Assembly (NCBI GenBank): GCA_964471235.1
Contig: CAYYGL010000083.1
Span: forward strand, 1 to 20,779
DNA from: CAYYGL01 sp964471235
GTDB taxonomy: Bacteria; Calditrichota; Calditrichia; RBG-13-44-9; J075
Direction of reading: 5' to 3'
DNA length: 20,779 bases
The position numbers and the translations under genes were made by a program. Shown here one piece after another: positions 14,557 through 20,779 of this stretch. Each line of letters opens with the position of its first letter. Position 1 is the stretch's first letter. The notes beneath the pieces were generated by a model that searched no databases, was not told where the DNA came from, and saw only the letters and a list, made by a program, of their open reading frames with translations.

Positions 14557-14594
14557 TTGACAGGAAACGTTTTCTACAAAATAAACCTGTTTCC
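14557..14594 (+). promoter_or_regulatory. weak promoter candidate upstream of the SNF2 helicase
   Basis: TTGACA at 14557-14562 is an exact -35 consensus. The best -10 at normal spacing is only AATAAA (14580-14585). GGAAAC (14563-14568) and GTTTCC (14589-14594) form an inverted repeat flanking it, which could be an operator. It lies 33-70 bases before the SNF2 ATG. The poor -10 keeps this uncertain. Confidence 0.3.
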
Positions 14595-14626
14595 CAAATC
14601 TAATAAAATTTGACGGAGCACCGGAA

Positions 14627-17302
14627 ATGGAATTTCTGCCACCGTTCCCTTCCATCTCGCAATTAAAGAATAACTACATCCGCTCAACTATTACCTTTTA
14701 CCGGGGGAAGCAATTGCTGGAAATGGAAATGTGCACCCTCACCTCTCAGAACGACGACACTTTCCGGTTTGTTGTCGAAGACCGGTTTGAGGATTATGAA
14801 GTGGAGGTGCGGATCCCAAAAAACCAACTCAGCCACCAGTGTACCTGCACCTCCCGGCTGGATTGCTGCCATCATGCGGCGGCGGCATTGTTGCAGTTGC
14901 ATGAGATACTGACGGAAGAAGCAGATGCCGGAAAGGGGGCGGCGGGAGAACCTTATACCCGGGAAGAGATGATTGCCCGGGTGCTTCGTGAACGGGAGGA
15001 ACGGGCGGAGAAGGAAAATTTCCGGATTACCTTTGCCGATAATGTGTACGGCATCCATCGCCTGGAAACCGAAGCGCACCGGGTGTATGAGATTACCCTG
15101 CGGGATTTTACCCGGAAAACCGGCTATTGCAGCTGCCCGGATTATCGTACCAACAAGTTAGGTACCTGCAAACATTTGATGTTCGCCCATCAGGAAATCA
15201 TGAACAGGCTGCCGGTGACAAAATTAATTGATATTCAGCCGTACCCGTTCGTGGAGATTTATTGCGATCCGTTAAATGATTATCACATCACTTATTTCTA
15301 TAAAGGGGATTTGTCAATTGAGATTGCCTCCTTACTGGAGAAATATTTCAATGGCAGTGAATACATTCTCCCGGAGCAATACGGGCGTTTTCTGGAATTT
15401 TTACAGGCTGCCGAAGACATCAAGAAGATTTTGATTCGTCCGGAAGTGAAACGCAAAATCGACAAGTATTTTGATCAACAAGCCTTGCAAAAATTAGCCG
15501 CAACCGTAACGCCGGATTTTCGCAAAATAAAAGCGGATCTATTTGATTATCAGAAGGAAGGTATCCTGTTCGGCTTGTTCAAACAGGGCACCATCATTGC
15601 CGATGAAATGGGATTGGGGAAGACCCTGCAAGCCATTGCCACGGCAGTCTTCAAAAAAGATATTTACGGATTCACCCGCGTTCTGGTGGTGTGCCCGGCA
15701 TCCTTGAAATTTCAATGGAAGCAGGAAGTGGAACGTTTCAGTCATGAACAGGCAGTAGTGGTGGAAGGACATCGCCAGCAGCGGCATGATATCTATCGAT
15801 CCAGTGACGCCTTTTTTCTCATTACCAATTACGAAGCGGTACTGCGGGACATCAACGTCATTATCCAATATCCACCGGATATGATCATTCTCGATGAAGC
15901 CCAGCGCATCAAAAATTACACTACCAAAACCTCTTATGCCGTAAAAGCCATTCCTAAAAAACACGCCCTGGTCATCACCGGTACGCCCATTGAAAACCGG
16001 CTGGGAGACCTGTATTCCATTATGAATTTCATCGATCCGGAAATTCTGGCGCCCTTGTGGGAATTTTCCATGAATCATTGCTACTTTGATAAAAGCAAAA
16101 AGAACTGCATTACCGGGTATTACAATTTGCAAGCTTTAAAGGAACGCATTTCGCCCTGGGTTATTCGCCGGGAGAAAAAGGATGTGCTGGAACAGTTACC
16201 GCAGGTCCAGGAGATTCTGGTACCCATTACCCTTCATCCCCGGCAGCAGGAGATGCATGCCGGTTATGCCAAGGGAGTGGCTACCATCCTGAAGAAAAAA
16301 TATAAAACCATTTATGATATGCAGCGATTACAACAACTCCTGCAAAGCATGCGCATGGTATGTGATTCCACCTATCTGATCGATAAGGAGACCAATATCT
16401 CGCCGAAGTTGGCGGAGTTGCAGGAGATTTTGCTGGAGAAGCTGGATATTCTGCGAAGCGGGAAAAAGGTGATTATTTTTTCGGAATGGAAGACGATGTT
16501 GCGTCTGATTGAAAAGATGTTGAAGGCGCAGCATATTGGTTATGTGACCCTGAGCGGCGATGTGCCGGTAAAAAAACGTGGCAAGTTAATTGAGGAGTTT
16601 CGTAAAAATGATCAATGCCAGGTGTTTTTATCCACCGAAGCCGGCGGTACCGGACTGAATTTGCAATTTGCCGATACGGTGATCAATTTCGAGTTGCCCT
16701 GGAACCCGGCTAAGAAAAACCAGCGAATTGGCAGGGTGCATCGCATTGGTCAGGAAAGCAACAAAATCACTGCGATTAACCTGGTATCGCTTGGCAGCAT
16801 TGAGCAACGAATTTATGACGGCATCGGTTTAAAGGAGTCGCTGTTCGATGCCGTGCTGAATGAAGGCAGTCTGACCGATGAGGTGGATTTTTCCAAAAAA
16901 GGCAGGTCAACCTTTATCGAGGAATTGGAGAAAATTATCCAGCCCTTTGATATCCCGCAAGTTTCCGAAGGAATGGAATCCTTCACCCCGGAACCGGCAT
17001 CGGATGAAGAAGTGTTGGCGGATACTGCGGAAGAACCGGAAGAATTGATACCGGCAGGCGGAGAAAGTGAGCCGCCAATCGCCGGATCGCCGGAGCCGCC
17101 CCACCCCCCGGTAACAGAAGCGGCGGCTGCACCGGTAATTCAGACGGAGGAATTGGAAACTACCCTGAACCAGGGGCTACAATTTTTAAGCGGTCTCTTA
17201 AAAATGGCGACCGGTAAGGAATTGGTTACCGAGGAACAATCCATTACCGTGAATAAAGAAACCGGCGAAGTAACCATGAAGTTTAAACTGCCGGGGTTTT
17301 GA
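14627..17302 (+). CDS. SNF2-family helicase with two N-terminal SWIM zinc fingers
   Basis: 891 residues. Two SWIM-type fingers sit near the N-terminus: C72-x-C74 with C80/C81 and H82/H83, and C168-x-C170, C181-x-H183. SWIM domains bind DNA or protein. A complete SNF2 ATPase follows: DYQKEG (307-312), Walker A DEMGLGKT (326-333), DEAQ box (423-426), TGTP (451-454), then the C-terminal RecA lobe with STEAGGTGLNLQ (669-680) and NQRIGRVHRIGQ (698-709). Such proteins translocate on duplex DNA and displace bound proteins; the bacterial role may be transcription recycling or DNA repair. Residues ~780-845 are a Glu/Pro/Ala-rich, probably disordered linker, followed by a 45-residue globular-looking tail. 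GGAG eight bases upstream supports the start. It appears to be monocistronic. Confidence 0.92.
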   Translation: MEFLPPFPSISQLKNNYIRSTITFYRGKQLLEMEMCTLTSQNDDTFRFVVEDRFEDYEVEVRIPKNQLSHQCTCTSRLDCCHHAAAALLQLHEILTEEADAGKGAAGEPYTREEMIARVLREREERAEKENFRITFADNVYGIHRLETEAHRVYEITLRDFTRKTGYCSCPDYRTNKLGTCKHLMFAHQEIMNRLPVTKLIDIQPYPFVEIYCDPLNDYHITYFYKGDLSIEIASLLEKYFNGSEYILPEQYGRFLEFLQAAEDIKKILIRPEVKRKIDKYFDQQALQKLAATVTPDFRKIKADLFDYQKEGILFGLFKQGTIIADEMGLGKTLQAIATAVFKKDIYGFTRVLVVCPASLKFQWKQEVERFSHEQAVVVEGHRQQRHDIYRSSDAFFLITNYEAVLRDINVIIQYPPDMIILDEAQRIKNYTTKTSYAVKAIPKKHALVITGTPIENRLGDLYSIMNFIDPEILAPLWEFSMNHCYFDKSKKNCITGYYNLQALKERISPWVIRREKKDVLEQLPQVQEILVPITLHPRQQEMHAGYAKGVATILKKKYKTIYDMQRLQQLLQSMRMVCDSTYLIDKETNISPKLAELQEILLEKLDILRSGKKVIIFSEWKTMLRLIEKMLKAQHIGYVTLSGDVPVKKRGKLIEEFRKNDQCQVFLSTEAGGTGLNLQFADTVINFELPWNPAKKNQRIGRVHRIGQESNKITAINLVSLGSIEQRIYDGIGLKESLFDAVLNEGSLTDEVDFSKKGRSTFIEELEKIIQPFDIPQVSEGMESFTPEPASDEEVLADTAEEPEELIPAGGESEPPIAGSPEPPHPPVTEAAAAPVIQTEELETTLNQGLQFLSGLLKMATGKELVTEEQSITVNKETGEVTMKFKLPGF

Positions 17303-17335
17303 GGGGATTAGGGTGGATGACGTGAAGGGGAATGT

Positions 17336-17387
17336 AGCAGTGGGTCAGTAAGTCAGTAGAGCAGTGAGTCGGTAATCAGTAAATCAG
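17336..17387. repeat. degenerate short tandem repeat (GTCAGTA-like)
   Basis: About seven imperfect copies of a 7-8-base unit of the type GTCAGTA / GCAGTGA follow each other directly after the SNF2 gene. The unit is irregular, as in decayed microsatellite-like spacer repeats. No CRISPR-like repeat-spacer order is present. Confidence 0.6.
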
Positions 17388-17516
17388 CCGCAACGCGGTC
17401 ACGATGTGATATTCAGGGGGGCAGTGTGAAAAACAACATAGAAAATGTTATACTCGTCAATTGTTCTTCCTTACGTATCACGTTTCACGCTTCCCTCCAT
17501 ACAGGCAACAAAATTT

Positions 17517-17547
17517 TGCCAAAAAGCGGTTCCGGGAGTGTTTGGCA
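17517..17547. terminator. weak inverted repeat between convergent genes
   Basis: TGCCAAA (17517-17523) pairs with TTTGGCA (17541-17547) around a 17-base GC-containing loop, in the gap where the SNF2 and acetyltransferase genes converge. Short A and T runs flank it, but there is no long T-tract in either direction, so terminator function is uncertain. Confidence 0.3.
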
Positions 17548-17562
17548 GTGGGAGCAGAAAGT

Positions 17563-20310
17563 TTAATGATTGATTTCATAAACTGCTTTTACCACCTGCT
17601 CTTCATAATCCATCTTCAGATTAAATCCGACCTTTTCACAGACTCGCTGCATGCCCTTGTTCTCCGGGAGGATGTCCGCTATGATCCGATCAACTCCCTC
17701 AGCCCGTCCGATTTCCACTAACTTGTTTAACAGCAAAGTTCCCATCCCGGTGCGCTGATAGGCGTCACTGATGGTGATGGCAAATTCCGCCTCGTTTACG
17801 CCTCGTAACTTGTTTAAACGCCCCACGGCAATAATTTCCGGCTCCTCCTGCCCGGGGTCCTTTTTCTCCACCACCAGCACCATTTCCCGATCATAATCGA
17901 TGAAACAAATACGCGCCAGCCGTTCATGCCGCACCCGCTGACGGAGAGCAATCGGGTGAAAATAACGGAAATAGACACTTTGATCGGATAATGTTTTGTG
18001 AAACCTGACCATGAGCGGTTCATCCTCCGGGCGAATCGGTCGGATCGTCACCGGCGTCCCATCTTTCAGCGTGGCTTGTTGAATGTATTGCAGGGGATAG
18101 GGGCGTATTGCCGGACGAGGGAGTTCCTCCGGGGTAATATCCGGTGGATACAGGTGCATCCGGGCGTTTAAGACCAGAATTTCCTCTGCTGATGCCAGTA
18201 TCGGGCGAATTTCGATTTCCCGAATCCGGCGTTGCTCCACGATCAATTGACTGAAACGAATGATACTTTGTTCTAACCGCTCCAGGTTAATCGGCAGGCA
18301 ATTTTGTTCACCGGATAACGCCCGGTAAATTTTGGTTCTTTCCATCATTCGCCGCGCCAGGGTGCTGTTTAACGGGGGCAACGCCAGGGTCTCATCCCGA
18401 AAGATATTCAACAATTCCCCTCCGGAGCCAAACAGCATCACCGGCCCGAAATGATCATCCGGAAAACTCTGTAAAATTAACTCATACCCTTTCACCGAGA
18501 CCATGCGCTGCACCACCACGCCCTCAAACTGCTCGGCGGCTGATGTCTCCCTGGCATGGCGTTTCAAAGTCCGAAATGCATCCCTCACCGCAGCTTCCCG
18601 TTTTAAATTCAATTGGATGGTGCGTTGACCCTGATCATCGCAGTTGTTGCCGCCCACTAATTTTAACACGACCGGGTATCCCACTTTTCGGGCGGCTTTC
18701 ACAGCATCTTCTTCCGTAAATGCCACCCGGGTATCCACAACCGGGATGTGATATGCTTTCAGGATGTCCATTGCTTCGGCATCGCTAAGGTCTGTTCGAC
18801 CGGCGTTGTAGGCACTCCGGATAATCTTTTCCACCTTTTTCCGCTGGGGAGGATGTTGTTCATCATCTGCCGGTAAATGGGGAGTTTCAAAAAGCCCCCG
18901 TAGGTTGTAATTGTATTGCCACATATAATTGAAAATCTGAGCAGCGGTATCCGGAAATGGAAACGTGGGGATGTTGGCTTGATTGAGAATCGCTTTACCG
19001 GCGGCGATTTCGGTTCCTCCCATCCAGCTGGCTAATAAAGGTTTTGGGGAAGATTTGGCAAATACCTTGATTTTCTCCGCGGTTAATGTCGGGTCTGCCA
19101 GACCTTGCGGGGCTAAGATGACCAGCACACCGTCGCTGGTGGTATCTTCCAGAACCGTTTCAACGGAATGATAGAAGCGGTCGGCATCGGCATCCCGTTG
19201 CAAGTAAATGGGATTGCGATCTCCCCGGGAAGCGGGTAAAAAGGTGTTCAGCTTAGAACGGGTTTCCTCGCTTAACGGCGCCAATTTGCCGCCATTTCGT
19301 ACCAGCATATCGGCTGCCTGCACTCCCGGTCCTCCGGCGTTGGTAATAATTGCCAGACTGCGCCCCCGGGCGCGCGGTTGCTTGGCTAAAATCTCTGACA
19401 TGGCAAATAAATCCGCCAGCTTCTCGACCGACAAAATACCACAGCGGCGAAAAGCAGCTTCCAGTACCCCCTCCGGGATGCCTTCCCAGCCGGTTTGGCG
19501 GGCGGCAATTTGCCTGGCTAATTCGCTTTTACCGGTGGTCAGGGCAATGATGGGCTTGCTAAGCGCCACTTCCCGAGCGGCAGAGAGAAAGGCACGGGCG
19601 TCTTTTATGGTTTGCAAATACATCACAATGCTGTGGGTGTGAGGGTCATCTCCTAAAAAGTAAATCAAGTCCGACCAGTCAATATCCATCATATTTCCCA
19701 TGGAGATGAAAGCGCTGAATCCCACCTGCTCCCGAAGGCTCCAGTCCAGGATCGCTGCCGTCAGGGCACCGCTTTGACTGAGAAAGGCCACGTTACCGGT
19801 TTTTGCCATATCGTGACCAATGGAGACGTTTAAACCGCTAAACGGGAGCATCACACCAAAGCAATTCGGACCCAGAGTTCGTAAACCACCCCGGCGGGCA
19901 CGCCGGAAAATTTCTTCCTCTAACTTCCTCCCCGGTTCACCGGTTTCCCGGAATCCGGAAGAGATGATCACCGCACTTTTTACTGCCGCTGCTGCACATT
20001 CATCGATGATATCCGGCACCGTAGGCGCCGGCGTTACAATCACTGCCAGATCAATTGGCTCCGGTATTTCGGATATGGTTGGATAGGCTTTGATGCCCAG
20101 CACACTCGCCCGCCTGGGGTTCACCGGAAATACCGTTCCACCAAATGGGTTACTGATTAAATTCCATAGTACCGTTCTACCGGCACTTCCCGTTCTTTCC
20201 GTGGCACCGATGACCGCAACGCTCCGAGGCTTGAAAATTGCCATCAACGATTGTCGCTCATAACCCCAGTACTCCCGGGAAGATACGGATGGTCTATTTA
20301 TGGCTTCCAT
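17563..20310 (-). CDS. Pat/PatZ-type protein lysine acetyltransferase (acyl-CoA synthetase-like plus GNAT)
   Basis: 915 residues. Domain order: CoA-binding Rossmann fold (~20-150, VAVIGATERTGSAG at 31-44, LGPNCFG at 146-152), succinyl-CoA-ligase-like domain (~150-330), linker, ATP-grasp domain (~495-735, with FGSGGE), and a C-terminal GNAT domain (~747-915) with the acetyl-CoA loop QRTGMG (852-857). This is the layout of Pat/PatZ, which acetylate lysines of enzymes such as acetyl-CoA synthetase in response to metabolic state. In active ADP-forming acyl-CoA synthetases the SHTG motif carries the phosphorylated His. Here it reads RQTG (271-274), so the ligase half is probably a sensor only. AGGTGA just upstream on the minus strand supports the start, though M23 (20244) is possible. 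Confidence 0.9.
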   Translation of the reverse strand: MEAINRPSVSSREYWGYERQSLMAIFKPRSVAVIGATERTGSAGRTVLWNLISNPFGGTVFPVNPRRASVLGIKAYPTISEIPEPIDLAVIVTPAPTVPDIIDECAAAAVKSAVIISSGFRETGEPGRKLEEEIFRRARRGGLRTLGPNCFGVMLPFSGLNVSIGHDMAKTGNVAFLSQSGALTAAILDWSLREQVGFSAFISMGNMMDIDWSDLIYFLGDDPHTHSIVMYLQTIKDARAFLSAAREVALSKPIIALTTGKSELARQIAARQTGWEGIPEGVLEAAFRRCGILSVEKLADLFAMSEILAKQPRARGRSLAIITNAGGPGVQAADMLVRNGGKLAPLSEETRSKLNTFLPASRGDRNPIYLQRDADADRFYHSVETVLEDTTSDGVLVILAPQGLADPTLTAEKIKVFAKSSPKPLLASWMGGTEIAAGKAILNQANIPTFPFPDTAAQIFNYMWQYNYNLRGLFETPHLPADDEQHPPQRKKVEKIIRSAYNAGRTDLSDAEAMDILKAYHIPVVDTRVAFTEEDAVKAARKVGYPVVLKLVGGNNCDDQGQRTIQLNLKREAAVRDAFRTLKRHARETSAAEQFEGVVVQRMVSVKGYELILQSFPDDHFGPVMLFGSGGELLNIFRDETLALPPLNSTLARRMMERTKIYRALSGEQNCLPINLERLEQSIIRFSQLIVEQRRIREIEIRPILASAEEILVLNARMHLYPPDITPEELPRPAIRPYPLQYIQQATLKDGTPVTIRPIRPEDEPLMVRFHKTLSDQSVYFRYFHPIALRQRVRHERLARICFIDYDREMVLVVEKKDPGQEEPEIIAVGRLNKLRGVNEAEFAITISDAYQRTGMGTLLLNKLVEIGRAEGVDRIIADILPENKGMQRVCEKVGFNLKMDYEEQVVKAVYEINH

Positions 20311-20404
20311 CGATTCACCTGAAGGTTTATTGATAGGGATCGGCGTTCACCCATTGATTGCAGGCTATTCTTCTTCCCCCTCAACCGAAATAACATCGGT
20401 TCAA

Positions 20405-20601
20405 CTTAAGAGGGTGTTTGAAAAGTATTGGAAAACACTGTCATTCCGGTTTTTTCCGGCGTTTTTTCGGAAAAAACCGGTCATAGACTCCGTTGGAGAA
20501 TCTCCCTGCTCAAAAAGGGAATTCCCGTAAACCAGAGTCTTACACCGCTATTCTTCTTCGCTTCAACCGGAATGACAAGGACTTCTCAAACACTATCTAA
20601 G
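20405..20601. repeat. palindromic MITE-like element with inverted ends
   Basis: The ends 20405-20426 and 20581-20601 are inverted copies sharing CTTA, GTGTTTGA and AAGT in order. Just inside, TGTCATTCCGG (20439-20449) and CCGGAATGACA (20567-20577) are a perfect inverted repeat. Within the left half, CCGGTTTTTTCCG (20446-20458) and CGGAAAAAACCGG (20468-20480) form a further perfect 13-bp hairpin. There is no coding content, so any transposition would need a transposase from elsewhere. GTCATTCCGG-type palindromes are common dispersed repeats in many bacteria. Confidence 0.75.
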
Positions 20602-20655
20602 AGAAATAGAACGCGGATGAACCCGGATGACCCGGATTTCGGCAGATATTTTGTA
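20602..20655. repeat. half-copy of the 6933-7095 palindromic repeat
   Basis: GAAATAGAACGCGGATGA and the following CCCGGATGACCCGGATTT, then GCAGAT, match the reverse complement of the right arm of the element at 6933-7095 (about 7025-7075) over some 45-50 bases. The second arm is absent. It directly abuts the previous element. Confidence 0.65.
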
Positions 20656-20726
20656 ACTATTCAGCTATATGCCTGTTTGTGTTATTCCGGTATTTTTCAG
20701 CGTATTGCCGTAAGAATCTGAAACGA

Positions 20727-20779
20727 ACCTCACCCATCCCCACCCCAACCCTCCCCTTCCCTCTCCTGCCAGGAGAGGG
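20727..20779. repeat. C-rich dispersed repeat, cut by the window end
   Basis: A pyrimidine-rich run (CTCACCC, CCCCACCCC, CCCTCCCC) leads into CCCTCTCCTG and CAGGAGAGGG, which form a perfect inverted repeat at 20759-20768 and 20770-20779. CCTCACCC...CTCTCC/GGAGAG units of this form recur in intergenic regions of many bacterial genomes. It probably continues past the window. Confidence 0.5.

Larger units (their letters stand above)
20311..20779. other. gene-free end of window filled with dispersed repeats
   Basis: No convincing coding sequence. The region holds three unrelated repeat families next to each other (20405-20601, 20602-20655, 20727-20779) and a partial duplicate of one repeat end at 20364-20395. 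The promoter of the acetyltransferase gene should lie on the minus strand between 20311 and about 20400, but none was clear. Confidence 0.6.

Noticed and set aside
15539..16132. 197-residue minus-strand frame.
   Set aside because: It lies entirely antisense to the SNF2 ATPase domain, whose motifs are intact; a shadow frame.
17336..17387. Possible CRISPR array.
   Set aside because: The units are contiguous, 7-8 bases long and degenerate, with no spacers.

Overview
The window looks like chromosomal DNA of a bacterium from the Fibrobacterota-Chlorobiota-Bacteroidota (FCB) superphylum, most like Calditrichota/KSB1-type lineages. The main evidence is a secreted protein (12454-14364) with a type IX secretion-type C-terminal domain carrying the YPNPFNPET signature. 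Supporting points are a candidate Bacteroidota-type promoter (5907-5914) and several short dispersed palindromic repeats typical of such genomes. This placement is an inference; there is no rRNA or marker gene here.

Layout. 1-1975: a visibly AT-rich stretch with a possible LamG-domain gene remnant at the very start and three small unrecognised membrane proteins. 2013-6745, minus strand: a polysaccharide/glycolipid block, read as DUF547 protein, then a cellulose-synthase-like processive GT2, a polytopic GT-C glycosyltransferase, and a short DPM1-like GT2 whose start lies 5 nt after the GT-C stop. 6933-7095: a long imperfect palindromic repeat. 7123-9066, plus strand: a sigma-54 activator. 9067-11423: a gene-poor stretch with two candidate structured RNA elements, a hicBA toxin-antitoxin pair and one unrecognised acidic protein. 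11424-14364: a methyltransferase and a secreted LamG/type IX-sorted protein, closed by a strong terminator. 14627-17302: a SWIM-SNF2 helicase. 17563-20310, minus strand: a Pat-type protein acetyltransferase. 20311-20779: a cluster of unrelated dispersed repeats.

The most striking object is the sigma-54 activator. Its N-terminal ~325 residues align with glutamyl-tRNA reductase (HemA), the first committed enzyme of C5 tetrapyrrole synthesis. The catalytic Cys and His and the glycine-rich NADP motif all appear to be lost, and most of the HemA dimerisation domain is replaced by AAA+ and Fis-type HTH domains. This suggests an enzyme turned into a sensor that controls sigma-54 transcription, perhaps of tetrapyrrole, heme, NADPH or Glu-tRNA status. 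A second dead-enzyme-as-sensor case is the acetyltransferase, whose acyl-CoA-synthetase part lacks the phosphorylatable His.

Other points to check: a 13-bp long-range inverted repeat followed by a T-tract that looks like a small RNA gene (11028-11168); a multi-hairpin region with mutually exclusive pairings (9190-9304); and a 12-bp direct repeat spaced exactly 21 nt ahead of the methyltransferase.
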